From NCBI RefSeq assembly GCF_015353075.1, contig NZ_CP064188.1, positions 744,001-808,000 on the forward strand: DNA of 64,000 bases, read 5' to 3'. The position numbers were made by a program, and so were the translations under genes. Positions within the stretch are counted from its first letter, which is position 1. Every line of letters starts with the position of its first letter. Positions 26,951 to 37,119 of this stretch are shown here, one piece after another. The notes under the pieces are model-generated. The model did not search any database, was not told the origin of the DNA, and worked only from the letters and a program-made list of their open reading frames with translations. This DNA comes from Rhizobium sp. 007. Its GTDB lineage: Bacteria > Pseudomonadota > Alphaproteobacteria > Rhizobiales > Rhizobiaceae.

Positions 26951-27916
26951 ATGCTAGCAAGGCTGGCGGACAAGATCATCGGAGGTCAGGCTGTCTTGGT
27001 GAGTTTGCGAAGAAAGCTTCCGCCTTTGACCGGATTGACAGCATTTGAGGCTGTTGCCCGGTTAGGGAGCTTCACGAAGGCGGCGCGCGAATTGGGCGTC
27101 ACGCAAGCAGCCGTCAGCCGTCAGATCCATCTGCTGGAAGAAAGCCTTGGATTTCCGCTCTTCCGGCGCTTGCATCGAAAGATCGAAGCCACAGACAAAG
27201 GTCGCTCGCTCTCTGCGGCTGCAACAACGGCCTTTAACCTCATGGCCGACACAATCGCGGAGATAAAGAGGGACGAGAGCCACGAAGGCCTTACAATCTC
27301 GGCTAGCGTCGCCTTCTCCCATTTCTGGTTATTGCCGAAGATCGCCTCATTTTCCAGAAAGCACCCTGAGATCCCGCTACGGATCATCTCTCAGGACAAT
27401 GCTGTAAGCCTCGATGGAGGCGATGTCGATTTGGCGATCCGGTACGGAAATGGGATGTGGTCAGACGGTAGAGCCGAGCTACTCTTCGAGGACGAGATTT
27501 TCCCAGTCTGCAGCCCGGACTACCAGGAGAAGCTGGAGGGGTTTGCAGACCTGCACGACCTAACGCGGCATCCTCTCATCAGCTCTGATACTGAAGATCC
27601 AAGCTGGACCGGATGGGACGAGTGGTTCGCCGCCTTTGCAATCCAGGCCCCAAGGCGGCCGTCGGGACTGCGATGCAGCTTTTATACGGAAGCCATCTAC
27701 GCAGCCTTGAACGGTCAGGGCATCGCGCTGGGGTGGAAGCGTCTTGTCCAAAACCTGTTGGATCAGAAGGCTCTGGTGAGGCTGACCGAGGATTCGATCA
27801 CAACGCGAAACGGCTATTTCGTCATCGAGCCGTCGCGCAGCGCCAAGAATGCTCGCGTCGCACAGTTTGTCGAGTGGCTGAAACATGAAGCGCGCGACTG
27901 CGAACCGGACCGGTAG
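26951..27916 (+). CDS. LysR family regulator, GcvA-like
   Basis: The open frame allows 321 residues, but the first 15 do not look like LysR; a TTG or GTG near 26996-26999, after a GGAGG, is a likely true start. The winged helix (LTAFEAVARLGSFTKAAREL, then GVTQAAVSRQIHLLEESLG) and effector domain match the GcvA group that controls amino-acid genes. It stands alone, between the MOSC gene and the putA end, with 210 bp of spacer before it. The target cannot be told from position. Confidence 0.85.
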   Translation: MLARLADKIIGGQAVLVSLRRKLPPLTGLTAFEAVARLGSFTKAARELGVTQAAVSRQIHLLEESLGFPLFRRLHRKIEATDKGRSLSAAATTAFNLMADTIAEIKRDESHEGLTISASVAFSHFWLLPKIASFSRKHPEIPLRIISQDNAVSLDGGDVDLAIRYGNGMWSDGRAELLFEDEIFPVCSPDYQEKLEGFADLHDLTRHPLISSDTEDPSWTGWDEWFAAFAIQAPRRPSGLRCSFYTEAIYAALNGQGIALGWKRLVQNLLDQKALVRLTEDSITTRNGYFVIEPSRSAKNARVAQFVEWLKHEARDCEPDR

Positions 27917-28014
27917 CACCTAGACGAGCCACCGCTAAGTGGCGCTTTTCGGACCGCGCAGGTCAGCGCAATTTGAGCCATTGGCTGGCCGTCAGGAGAG
28001 CCGCGGGAAGACCC

Positions 28015-28206
28015 TCAGCTCTCGAGATCGTGCGGCATGTGAAAGCCTTCGGGTAGGGCGCCGAATATTTCAAGATCTTGAACCGTCGCCGGCTTCTTGT
28101 GCTCGCCTTCTACCGCGCATGCTGCCAATACCGCCCTCAGTGCGATAGGGCGGTAATGCTCCAGAAGTTCGTCAGAACGTTCTTCGGATTTCGGTTCAGT
28201 GGACAT
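28015..28206 (-). CDS. Small hypothetical protein downstream of putA
   Basis: An ATG at 28206 with a GAGAAC-like site six bases upstream opens a 63-residue acidic protein (begins MSTEPKSEERSDELLEHYRP). It runs in the same direction as putA and starts 79 bp after its stop, so it may share the transcript. Codon use looks normal. I do not recognise a family. Confidence 0.5.
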   Translation of the reverse strand: MSTEPKSEERSDELLEHYRPIALRAVLAACAVEGEHKKPATVQDLEIFGALPEGFHMPHDLES

Positions 28207-28215
28207 GGTCGTTCT

Positions 28216-28230
28216 CAACTTTCAAAGTTG
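28216..28230. repeat. Short perfect inverted repeat after putA
   Basis: CAACTTT-C-AAAGTTG is a perfect 7-bp inverted repeat with a one-base centre, between the putA stop and the small downstream gene. It is too AT-rich and tight-looped for a normal terminator and could be a protein site. Confidence 0.35.
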
Positions 28231-28284
28231 CGGTGGCGGAAGCGGCCGCGCGGTCTGATCCGGACACGCGCGGCACTTCCCCTG

Positions 28285-31200
28285 TCAGCCGATCGTCATA
28301 AGGCTTGCATTGCCGCCGGCCGCAGCCGTGTTGATCGAAATCGAAACCTCTTCCAGCAGCCAATTGAGGCAATATGCCTCGTGATCTTTTGCGAGTTCAT
28401 CGGTCGTGGCCGACTGAACGAGGACAAGAGGACCCTTCAAGGCGGCAATCCTTTTGTTGATCGAGCCTGTGCGTTCGGTATCCCCTTCGACCAGGGCGCC
28501 GGAGAATGGTCCGTCGGATTCCCAATTCGAACTCCAGGAGACCCTGGCCAAAACGGACGCTGGAAGCGCGGTGAGGGCGATCTCAAGGTTTGACGCACGA
28601 TCGATCACAATCTGGTTTCCGGTGGCCAATGCCGCCGCAAGCTGACGGAAAAGGCCCGTTGCCGTTGCCGGCGCAAGGAGGATCCTCCCCCTTGGATGAA
28701 GGGCATAGAGGTTTCGTTCGCCCACAGGTCCCGCCAGTTCCTTTTCGAGCCCGAGCGCGGAAATCGCGGCAAGCTCGCGCGCTGCTTCCGCTTCGGCGTT
28801 GTGGCCTTTCCGGCCCAGCCAGGATGCAAAATCGCGAAGCGCAGGGTCGGTATGGACCGAACTGTGTTGCGGCGGGACGGGCGCGCGCTGTACGAGACGG
28901 CCGATGTAGAGTGGCCCGCCTGCCTTGGGTCCCGTGCCGGACAAGCCCCGTCCGCCGAAGGGCTGGACGCCGACCACCGCGCCGATGATGTTGCGGTTGA
29001 CGTAGAGATTGCCCGCCTTCACCCGTCCCGTAACGTGCTCGATTGTCTCGTCCAGTCGCGTATGGAGCCCGAAAGTGAGGCCGTAACCGGAATTGTTGAT
29101 ATCGTCGATCAAGCGATCGAGATCTTCGCGGCGATAGCGGATGACATGCAGTACAGGTCCGAACACTTCGCGAGTCAGGTCTGACATCTGCTTCAGTTCG
29201 ATGATCGTCGGCGGAACGAAGGTGCCAAGAGCGGCAGTGTCGGGAAGCGGCAATTGCTCCACCTTGCAGCCGAGCGAGCGCATCCGTTCGATGTGTTGGT
29301 CGATCTCGGCCTTTGCCTGCTCGGAAATCACCGGTCCGACGTCGATGTTGAGCCGGTCGGTGCGCCCGATCCTGAGCTCCTTCAACGCCCCCTTCAACAT
29401 GGCGAGCGTCCTGTCGGCGACATCATCCTGGAGGCAAAGCACGCGCAAAGCCGAGCAACGCTGGCCGGCGCTGTCGAAGGCGGAGGCAATCACGTCGGCA
29501 ACGACCTGCTCGGCGAGCGCCGACGAATCCACGATCATCCCATTCTGTCCGCCCGTTTCCGCAATCAGCGGTATTGGTTTTCCGGCCGGCGAGAGGCGCT
29601 CACTTAGCTGGGCCTGGATTTGACGGGCGACCTCGGTCGAGCCGGTGAACATGACCCCTGCCGTTTCCGGGGCCGCCACCAGTGCGGCTCCCAGGCGGCC
29701 GCTGCCGGGCACGAACTGCAGCGCGCCGCGCGGCACGCCGGCTTCATGCAGGATTTTCACGCTTTCAAACGCGATGATCGGGGTGACGCCCGCGGGTTTT
29801 GCCATCACCGAATTGCCGGCAACGAGGGCGGCCGCCACCTGGCCCGTGAAGATCGCCAGCGGGAAATTCCAGGGGCTGATGCAGACGATCGCGCCGAGCG
29901 GTGGATGCGCTGGACCGAGCGTCTTGCGTGCCTGGTCGGCATAATAGCGCAGGAAGTCGATCGCTTCGCGGACTTCGCCGACCGCGTTGGCGGCTGACTT
30001 GCCTGCTTCTCGCATGGCGATGGCCATCAGTATCTCGATGCGGGCCTGCATTATGTCGGCTGCTCTATCAAGGCAGGCTGCTCGCTCACGAGGCGACAAC
30101 GCAGCCCATTCTGCGACACCATCGGCAGCCATACGTGCAACCCTGGGCGCATCGTCAACCTTGAGCTCCGTAACGTGACCCACGATATCGGAGTGATCGG
30201 CCGGATTGGCGATCGGCCGTGTCTCACCGTCCTGCGAGCCGTCGGCGAGTAACGGCACGGCATGGAAGTTTCGGGAAAGGGTGGTGGCGAGATTAGCGGA
30301 AAGCTCCGCCAAGGCTGCTTCATTCGAAAGGTCAATCCCCTTCGAATTGAGCCGGTCCTTTCCGAAAAGCGCAGCCGGAAGTGCGATCTGGTCATGCGGC
30401 ATGCCGACGACGGGCATGGCTTCGACGACGTCCACAGGGTCTGCAACAAGCTCATCGACCGAGACGTTTGGATCAGAGATGCGGTTTACGAACGATGAGT
30501 TTGCGCCGTTTTCGAGAAGGCGGCGGACGAGATAGGCGAGCAAGGTCTCATGCGTGCCGACTGGCGCATAGATGCGGCACGGACGATTAAGCTTGGCCTT
30601 GCCTACGACCTCGTCATAGAGCGGCTCGCCCATGCCGTGCAGGCATTGGAACTCGTATTTTCCAACCTGAAACTCCGGACCGGCCAGATGATATATCGTC
30701 GCAAGCGTTTGCGCGTTGTGGGTGGCAAACTGCGGGAAGACGAAATCGACGGCAGCGAGCAGCTTGCGCGCACAGGCAATGTAGGAAACGTCGGTATGAA
30801 CCTTGCGGGTGAAGACGGGAAAGTCTTCAAGGCCGTCGAGCTGAGCGCGTTTGATTTCGGCATCCCAGTAGGCGCCCTTGACCAGCCGCACCATTATCCG
30901 GCGACCGGAACGGCGGGCAAGATCAATGATGTAGTCGAGGACGAAGGGGCAGCGCTTGCCATAGGCCTGCACCACGAAACCGAGGCCGTTCCAGCCGCTG
31001 AGATCCTGGTCGAGGCTCAATTCTTCGAGCAGGTCGAGAGAGAGTTCGAGCCTGTCGGCCTCCTCGGCGTCGATGTTGAGACCGATGTCGTACTTCTTTG
31101 CCAGGAGCGCGAGCTGCTTTACCCGCGGCAGCAATTCGCCCATCACGCGGTCCGCCTGCGCGCGGGCGTAACGTGGATGCAGCGCCGAGAGTTTGATGGA

Positions 31201-31992
31201 TATTCCAGGCCCTTCATATATGCCGCGGCCATTGGAGGCCTTGCCGATCGCACGGATCGCTGCCTCGTAGTCGCGATAATAGCGTTCTGCATCTACAGCA
31301 GTTGTGGCAGCTTCTCCGAGCATGTCGTAGGAGTAGCGGAAGCCGCGGGCTTCGAGCGGCCGGGCGCGCTTCAGCGCCTCGTCGATCGTCTCGCCGGTGA
31401 CGAACTGTTCGCCCATCATGCGCATCGCCATGTCGACGCCACGGCGGATCACAGGCTCGCCGGCACGCGCGATGAGACGGGTAAGCGCTGCAGCCAGGCT
31501 GCGGTCGTTGACGGTGGACGTCAGCTTACCGGTGACCACCAGGCCCCAGGTCGCGGCATTCACAAACATCGACTTCGTGCCCCCCAGATGCGACTTCCAG
31601 TCTCCCTCGGCGATCTTGTCGCGGATCAGCGCGTCGCGGGTTTCAGCGTCGGGGATGCGCAGCAGGGCTTCGGCAAGGCACATGAGGGCGACACCCTCCT
31701 GGCTTGAGAGAGAATATTCATGCACAAGCCCCTCGACCCCGGTACCCTTGTGCTTGGCACGCAGGGCTTCGATGAGCCTGCGCGCGGTCTTAGCCGCATC
31801 GGCCTTCGCCGAGGAAGGCGCCCGTGCCGCTTCGACGAGGGGAGGAAGGCATTCGGGCTCGGGACGACGATACGCTGCGGTGATTGCCTGCCGCAAAGGC
31901 GTTTGTGCTCTGATTGGTGGTGCAAACAGCGAAAAAGGCATCGGGTCCGGCAAAGTGTTGTCCTTGTGGATTTTGTTGGATTGGCTCGACAT
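28285..31992 (-). CDS. putA: Bifunctional proline dehydrogenase / P5C dehydrogenase
   Basis: This 1235-residue protein joins an FAD-dependent proline dehydrogenase barrel (roughly 190-490, with GPGISIKLSALHPRY, RLVKGAYWDAEIKRAQ and FATHNAQTLA) to an aldehyde dehydrogenase domain (roughly 570-1050, with ISPWNFPLAIFTGQ, FTGSTEVARQ, the glutamate of IAETGGQNGM and the cysteine of SAGQRCSALR). A further C-terminal domain follows. No ribbon-helix-helix DNA-binding segment is visible at the N-terminus, so it should be catalytic only, as in other alphaproteobacteria. It oxidises proline to glutamate and is the end point of proline betaine demethylation. An Lrp-type regulator is divergent from it, with two small genes between. 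Confidence 0.97.
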   Translation of the reverse strand: MSSQSNKIHKDNTLPDPMPFSLFAPPIRAQTPLRQAITAAYRRPEPECLPPLVEAARAPSSAKADAAKTARRLIEALRAKHKGTGVEGLVHEYSLSSQEGVALMCLAEALLRIPDAETRDALIRDKIAEGDWKSHLGGTKSMFVNAATWGLVVTGKLTSTVNDRSLAAALTRLIARAGEPVIRRGVDMAMRMMGEQFVTGETIDEALKRARPLEARGFRYSYDMLGEAATTAVDAERYYRDYEAAIRAIGKASNGRGIYEGPGISIKLSALHPRYARAQADRVMGELLPRVKQLALLAKKYDIGLNIDAEEADRLELSLDLLEELSLDQDLSGWNGLGFVVQAYGKRCPFVLDYIIDLARRSGRRIMVRLVKGAYWDAEIKRAQLDGLEDFPVFTRKVHTDVSYIACARKLLAAVDFVFPQFATHNAQTLATIYHLAGPEFQVGKYEFQCLHGMGEPLYDEVVGKAKLNRPCRIYAPVGTHETLLAYLVRRLLENGANSSFVNRISDPNVSVDELVADPVDVVEAMPVVGMPHDQIALPAALFGKDRLNSKGIDLSNEAALAELSANLATTLSRNFHAVPLLADGSQDGETRPIANPADHSDIVGHVTELKVDDAPRVARMAADGVAEWAALSPRERAACLDRAADIMQARIEILMAIAMREAGKSAANAVGEVREAIDFLRYYADQARKTLGPAHPPLGAIVCISPWNFPLAIFTGQVAAALVAGNSVMAKPAGVTPIIAFESVKILHEAGVPRGALQFVPGSGRLGAALVAAPETAGVMFTGSTEVARQIQAQLSERLSPAGKPIPLIAETGGQNGMIVDSSALAEQVVADVIASAFDSAGQRCSALRVLCLQDDVADRTLAMLKGALKELRIGRTDRLNIDVGPVISEQAKAEIDQHIERMRSLGCKVEQLPLPDTAALGTFVPPTIIELKQMSDLTREVFGPVLHVIRYRREDLDRLIDDINNSGYGLTFGLHTRLDETIEHVTGRVKAGNLYVNRNIIGAVVGVQPFGGRGLSGTGPKAGGPLYIGRLVQRAPVPPQHSSVHTDPALRDFASWLGRKGHNAEAEAARELAAISALGLEKELAGPVGERNLYALHPRGRILLAPATATGLFRQLAAALATGNQIVIDRASNLEIALTALPASVLARVSWSSNWESDGPFSGALVEGDTERTGSINKRIAALKGPLVLVQSATTDELAKDHEAYCLNWLLEEVSISINTAAAGGNASLMTIG

Positions 31993-32003
31993 TTTGGTGC
32001 CTT

Positions 32004-32258
32004 TCAGTTCCCTGTGTTGGATGCCGATTGCGTTTTAAGCGTTAGTGATGCGGTTGGAGGGGTATGATACCCGCCCGTTCGGAAGTCCTTGATCTCCGGA
32101 GAGGCGTGCAGCGGCGCCATGCGGTCGTAAGCGCCGCGCATAACGTCAATCGTGCGAGAGCGGAGGGGAACGATCTCGCTGCTGCCGTCAGGAAGTCGTA
32201 TATGCATCACGTTCTTTACCTCTTCAAAATACGACAAGATAACGCCACTTGCATTCAC
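32004..32258 (-). CDS. Small uncharacterised protein immediately upstream of putA
   Basis: An 84-residue frame from a GTG at 32258 ends 12 bp before the putA ATG, on the same strand. The GTG overlaps the TGA of the preceding small frame (GTGA), suggesting translational coupling. The protein begins MNASGVILSYFEEVKNVMHI and has no membrane segment or motif I recognise. The AAGG ribosome site for putA lies in the gap after its stop. It may be a real gene of the putA transcript or a remnant of an inserted pair. Confidence 0.45.
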   Translation of the reverse strand: MNASGVILSYFEEVKNVMHIRLPDGSSEIVPLRSRTIDVMRGAYDRMAPLHASPEIKDFRTGGYHTPPTASLTLKTQSASNTGN

Positions 32259-32461
32259 GAAAGGAATCGCGAATCAAAAATCCGCCCGGCCAGTCGGATG
32301 CCGAAACAAGCCCAATACGTCGAATTGTACGCCTGGATGCGTTCAGGCGAACCTTCGGGCAGAGGAAAGCTGGCGCGCGCACGGTCCATGTAAGTCTCGA
32401 CACTCTCCGGAAACGACAATCTCTGTGGTTGCGGATCCTCGATCCTAACGGGGATGGTCAG
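32255..32461 (-). CDS. Small uncharacterised protein, first of a coupled pair before putA
   Basis: A strong AGGAGG (32471-32476 on the minus strand) is followed after nine bases by CTG at 32461, which would open a 68-residue protein beginning LTIPVRIEDPQPQRLSFPES; the frame is open back to 32509, so the start is uncertain. It ends in a GTGA overlap with the next small frame. No family is recognised. Together the two fill most of the space between the Lrp-type regulator and putA. Confidence 0.4.
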   Translation of the reverse strand: MTIPVRIEDPQPQRLSFPESVETYMDRARASFPLPEGSPERIQAYNSTYWACFGIRLAGRIFDSRFLS

Positions 32462-32578
32462 GGTGGCGTTCCTCCTCAGCAAGCAGCCCACTCTAGCACG
32501 CGCAATCAAGGCATTCAGACTTGATTTTCCTGGTTTATAGTCTGTATGGATTTATTGCTGCGAGCGGAGCTGTATGAA

Positions 32579-33070
32579 ATGACTAAAGACGAGCATGAGT
32601 TTAGTGAACTTGACCTATTCGACAGGAAAATTCTCGAAGCGCTCTCCGACGACGGAAGAATGTCGATCACCGATCTTGCGGCGCGCGTCGGGCTTTCTAA
32701 AACGCCCTGCCAGCTGCGTTTTAAACGGCTCATTGCTGACGGCTACATTGAAGGGTTCAAAGCCGTCATCAACCCCTCGAAACTGAATCTGGAGCATATT
32801 GCCTTTGCGGAGGTCAAACTCTCAAACACGCAGGAAGATGCGCTTCGCGCCTTCAATGCGGCAGTCAAGAAGATCAAGGAAGTCGAGGAATGTCACATGA
32901 TTGCCGGACGCTTTGATTATTTGCTCAAGATCAGGACGCGTGACATACGCCGCTATAGACATGTACTTGGCGAACGGATTTCAAACTTGCCGTTTGTGGC
33001 GAGCACATCGACGAATGTCGCCATGGAAACGGTGAAAGAAAACTGGAGCGGGTCCAGCTACGCAAGCTAG
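32579..33070 (+). CDS. putR: Lrp/AsnC family regulator of proline catabolism
   Basis: The ATG at 32579 follows a GGAG and gives a 163-residue Lrp-type protein: helix-turn-helix in LDLFDRKILEALSDDGRMSI, then TDLAARVGLSKTPCQLRFKR, and a RAM effector domain (EHIAFAEVKLSNTQ, and IAGRFDYLLKIRTRDI). Divergent position from putA matches the PutR activators of rhizobia and agrobacteria, which turn on putA when proline is present. The symbol rests on this context. Confidence 0.85.
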   Translation: MTKDEHEFSELDLFDRKILEALSDDGRMSITDLAARVGLSKTPCQLRFKRLIADGYIEGFKAVINPSKLNLEHIAFAEVKLSNTQEDALRAFNAAVKKIKEVEECHMIAGRFDYLLKIRTRDIRRYRHVLGERISNLPFVASTSTNVAMETVKENWSGSSYAS

Positions 33071-33308
33071 CCGCCTTCTAAGGCAGCAATCGACCTGCGC
33101 CTCCGATCGCCGCCGATGCATCTTTTTGCGGCCTGAAGCGTTCCCCACGCACAGCAAGCAGACGCACCATGGCCAGGCGGGAATTCACCGGTATCGGTAC
33201 GGGCAAGCGCTACGTGCCAAGCGACAAAACCTCCGCTCCCTCCGCCGCTAGTCGCCGCAAATGCAAGGGAGAGGACGACGACAGCGAAAACGCACTGAGG
33301 CAAAGGCA

Positions 33309-33683
33309 ATGACGAACATCCGTTTCAAGGGCTTTGACAGTCCAACCCAGCTTCGTGAACACCTTGCGGACGTGGAGGAAGGCGCCCCGGCCGACGATCT
33401 GGCCGAAGACATACCCGGCGAGGATGAGCTGCAATCGGCCCTGCGGGAAGTTGCCTGGCTCCGGAAGGACGTTGCCGACCTGTGTGAGCAGCTGGCCCTG
33501 TTCCCTGGTCAGCTCAAAACCGTGGCGGGGAACCGTGTCGGCGCCTTTCCGTGGCTTCGCATGGGGGTAGCGGTACTTGCCGCGATCGTGCTCGGACGAT
33601 GGGTGCTTCATCTCCGCCAGGATGCGCCAGGCAATCCCGCGGTTTCGATGATTCCGGCCCGCATTCATCGCGATCGTTGGTAG
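33309..33683 (+). CDS. Small single-pass membrane protein, unknown
   Basis: A 124-residue protein from an ATG after AAAGG. The first 85 residues are charged (DVEEGAPADDLAEDIPGEDE) and may coil, and then one hydrophobic helix (MGVAVLAAIVLGRWVLHL) spans the membrane, leaving a short basic tail. Nothing in it names a function. The next gene on this strand is 400 bp away. Confidence 0.55.
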   Translation: MTNIRFKGFDSPTQLREHLADVEEGAPADDLAEDIPGEDELQSALREVAWLRKDVADLCEQLALFPGQLKTVAGNRVGAFPWLRMGVAVLAAIVLGRWVLHLRQDAPGNPAVSMIPARIHRDRW

Positions 33684-33699
33684 TAAGGTCCGCTGCCGC

Positions 33700-33843
33700 G
33701 GATTTCATCCAGGCTTTGCCAACATGCGGCAACCGTACACGCAACCGGTCAGGCCGCGCACTTCCTCGATGAAGTGGCGCAAGAGCGCAGGGCCTGGCGC
33801 AACCGCCTAACGATTGCATCATTGCGAAGACGAGCTTGGCCAT
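33700..33843 (-). pseudogene. Remnant of a dihydrofolate reductase (RibD C-terminal) family protein
   Basis: A strong AGGAGGAG site precedes an ATG at 33843 that opens MAKLVFAMMQSLGG, the usual start of small DHFR/RibD-domain proteins (typically MxKLVFAMNxSLDG). The continuing family sequence, PALLRHFIEEVRGLTGCVYG, lies in another frame and stops near 33700. The rest of the protein, about 130 residues in intact members, is absent. This is a broken, truncated gene. Between here and 34107 nothing else is recognised. Confidence 0.55.
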
Positions 33844-34106
33844 GCCCTCTTTCTCCTCCTAAGCGCCCGCGCCACCGCCGTTCTAATTGCGTTATGCAAT
33901 CAGTTTTAAAATAGCTGGACTGATTTTATGTCGCAATTGGTTTTGGACTGCGCGTGAACGCGCAATGCTCGGGCTGCCCGGTCAATCTGGCTCTAGAGAC
34001 GCTGCGGGATCGCCCATTGGTCAAAGGAACGCTCCTCGGCATGCACAGAACATCTGGCATCCGCACGCCGACGCTGCCATAAATGAGCTTCATCGAGGGA
34101 GGCATC

Positions 34107-34880
34107 ATGATGCAGAAGAATGCGCCGGACTTCAGCCTTGAGGGCAAGGTGACTTTGGTGACGGGCGCGAGCCGTGGCATCGGGCGAGCTTGCGCACTTG
34201 CCTGTGCCGCAGCAGGCTCCGATATTGTTTTGGGGGTCCGCGATGTCGCAGCGTCGGCGGGCCTGGTTGCCGAACTCGAGGGCGCGGGACGAAAAGTTCT
34301 GCCTGTTAAACTGGACATTCCCAATAAGGCCCATATCGCACAAGCCGTCGACGCGGCGCTTACTACGTTCGGTCGGATCGACGTCCTTGTCAACAACGTC
34401 GGCGTGGCTCCGGGCAATCTCGCGGAACTCGTTGAGGAGAAGGACCTTGACGAGATACTCGATGTCAACATCAAGGGCACCTTTCTGATGACGCAGGCAG
34501 TAGGCCGTCACATGATCAAGCGCAATGGGGGCCGGATCATCAACATCAGCTCGCAGGCCGGTACCGTGGCACTGCGCGGCGAGGCAATCTATTGCATGAG
34601 CAAGGCGGCAATTAATCACCTCACGCGCTGCCTTGCAGCCGAATGGGCACGCTATGATGTCACCGTAAATACCGTATCGCCGACGTTCATCCACACGGAT
34701 GGTACCGAACCTTTTCTATCCGATGCCGACAATCGCAAAGCGACGCTCGCTCACATTCCACTTGGCCGGATCGGTGAGACCGATGATGTGGTGGGTGCCG
34801 TAGTCTTCCTTGCATCACCGGCTGCGAGCTTAATCACCGGCGCGAACCTGCTGGTGGACGGTGGATGGTCCGTCGCCTGA
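34107..34880 (+). CDS. Short-chain dehydrogenase/reductase
   Basis: A 257-residue classical SDR. The cofactor motif is TGASRGIG, the NNVG motif follows at LVNNVGVAPG, and the catalytic serine and Y-X3-K are in NISSQAGTVALRGEAIYCMSK. The C-terminal LLVDGGWSVA is typical of gluconate 5-dehydrogenase and 3-oxoacyl-reductase-like enzymes. A GGGAGG site supports the start at 34107 or 34110. It is convergent with the aldo/keto reductase. The substrate is unknown. Confidence 0.9.
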   Translation: MMQKNAPDFSLEGKVTLVTGASRGIGRACALACAAAGSDIVLGVRDVAASAGLVAELEGAGRKVLPVKLDIPNKAHIAQAVDAALTTFGRIDVLVNNVGVAPGNLAELVEEKDLDEILDVNIKGTFLMTQAVGRHMIKRNGGRIINISSQAGTVALRGEAIYCMSKAAINHLTRCLAAEWARYDVTVNTVSPTFIHTDGTEPFLSDADNRKATLAHIPLGRIGETDDVVGAVVFLASPAASLITGANLLVDGGWSVA

Positions 34881-34941
34881 GGCCGAGGATGTCAAGACGT
34901 AGTGGAAGGAACGCCTTGTCGAACGCTGAGGCGTAAAAAGT

Positions 34942-35937
<996 letters not shown>

Positions 35938-36014
35938 CACTGATCTCCTTCTGTGATGAATGGAAGATAGGACAAGGAAGGTTGTTCGTTAATTCGCCTG
36001 GAAATTCACACGCT

Positions 36015-36031
36015 GTTCTATAGAATGGAAC
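36015..36031. promoter_or_regulatory. Palindrome just before the LysR start
   Basis: TTCTATAGAA (36016-36025) is a perfect 10-bp palindrome nested in GTTC-N9-GAAC (36015-36031), ending one base before the LysR ATG at 36033. It lies between the LysR gene and the divergent aldo/keto reductase and may be the autoregulatory site. Confidence 0.45.
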
Positions 36032-36032
36032 A

Positions 36033-36923
36033 ATGGACAGAAGTCGCCTACCTCAACTTGCAATCTTCGCTACCGTGGCCGCATGCGGGGGATTTCGGGG
36101 GGCGGCCAAGGAGCTGGGCATAGCGCCTTCTGCTGTAAGCCACGCCGTCTCGAGCCTGGAGGCTGGTCTGGGAGTTAGACTCTTTTCTCGTACGACCCGA
36201 AGCATCGCGGTAACGGAAGAGGGCGCACTGCTTCTCAAACGGCTGGGGCCGGCGCTGGGCGAGATCGACCTGGCGCTTGATGCGGTAAAGGAAATCAACA
36301 ATCGTGTAGCCGGCAATCTTCGACTCAGCGTGCCGCCCTTTGCGGCGCATTGGCTTCTGGCGCCACGCCTTGCGGCTTTCAGCAGGGCTTACCCGGGCGT
36401 CGTTCTGGAAATCCGGGTCGAGGAGCCGTTCAACGACATCGTCGCTGCGGGCCTTGATGGCGGCATGCGCCTCGGAGAGAGTCTGGAGCCGGACATGATC
36501 GCCGTCGCAATGAGCGCTCCTATACGGGCAAGCGTCGTTGCTTCACCCTCTTATTTCGAGCAAAAGACCGTGCCGGTCCATCCGCGTCAGCTGATGGATC
36601 ACGCTTGCATTCGGCGGCGATTTGCCAGCGGACAGGTCTATAGATGGGAATTCGAAAAAGATGGCGAAGAGCTGGTCCTTGATGTCGATGGACCGCTTAT
36701 TCTAGGCGACGACCGGTTGGTGATCGAGGCCGCGCTAGACGGCGCCGGTATCGCGTTCCTGCTAGAAAACATGGCGAACGCCGCCATTGATGAAGGGCGG
36801 CTGCGCCGGGTTCTTGCCGATTGGTGCGCGCCGTTTCCCGGTGTCTATCTTTACTACCCAAGCCGGCGTCAGATGCGCCCAGCACTGCGCGCCTTCATCG
36901 AGTTCTTCAAGCATGCAGGCTGA
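36033..36923 (+). CDS. LysR family regulator
   Basis: A 296-residue LysR protein with helix-turn-helix FATVAACGGFRGAAKELGIA, then PSAVSHAVSSLEAGLGVRLF, and an effector domain ending YPSRRQMRPALRAFIEFFKH. It belongs to the DsdA/YafC-like group often paired with oxidoreductases. Divergence from the aldo/keto reductase gene and the palindrome between them suggest direct control. The ATG lies directly after that palindrome, so its ribosome site (GGAAC) is weak. Confidence 0.9.
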   Translation: MDRSRLPQLAIFATVAACGGFRGAAKELGIAPSAVSHAVSSLEAGLGVRLFSRTTRSIAVTEEGALLLKRLGPALGEIDLALDAVKEINNRVAGNLRLSVPPFAAHWLLAPRLAAFSRAYPGVVLEIRVEEPFNDIVAAGLDGGMRLGESLEPDMIAVAMSAPIRASVVASPSYFEQKTVPVHPRQLMDHACIRRRFASGQVYRWEFEKDGEELVLDVDGPLILGDDRLVIEAALDGAGIAFLLENMANAAIDEGRLRRVLADWCAPFPGVYLYYPSRRQMRPALRAFIEFFKHAG

Positions 36924-37119
36924 CAGGTCATGCAAGGTGCAAATGCGCAAGTTGCCCTGGACCGTTTTGCCTGCAAACGGGGGGAGCCTCCCAGCCTTGC
37001 GGGATGACGTTGGAGGTGTGGACACCGACCCATGGCGCGATCTGGCCGGCAACATTGATCAGACTATTCCACAAGGCGTTGCGCGTTCATCTGATCCGAA
37101 CTCAGGAGCGATGGCCTTT

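Noticed and set aside
30550..31707. A 385-codon open frame on the plus strand
   Set aside because: It is antisense to putA and shows no family features.
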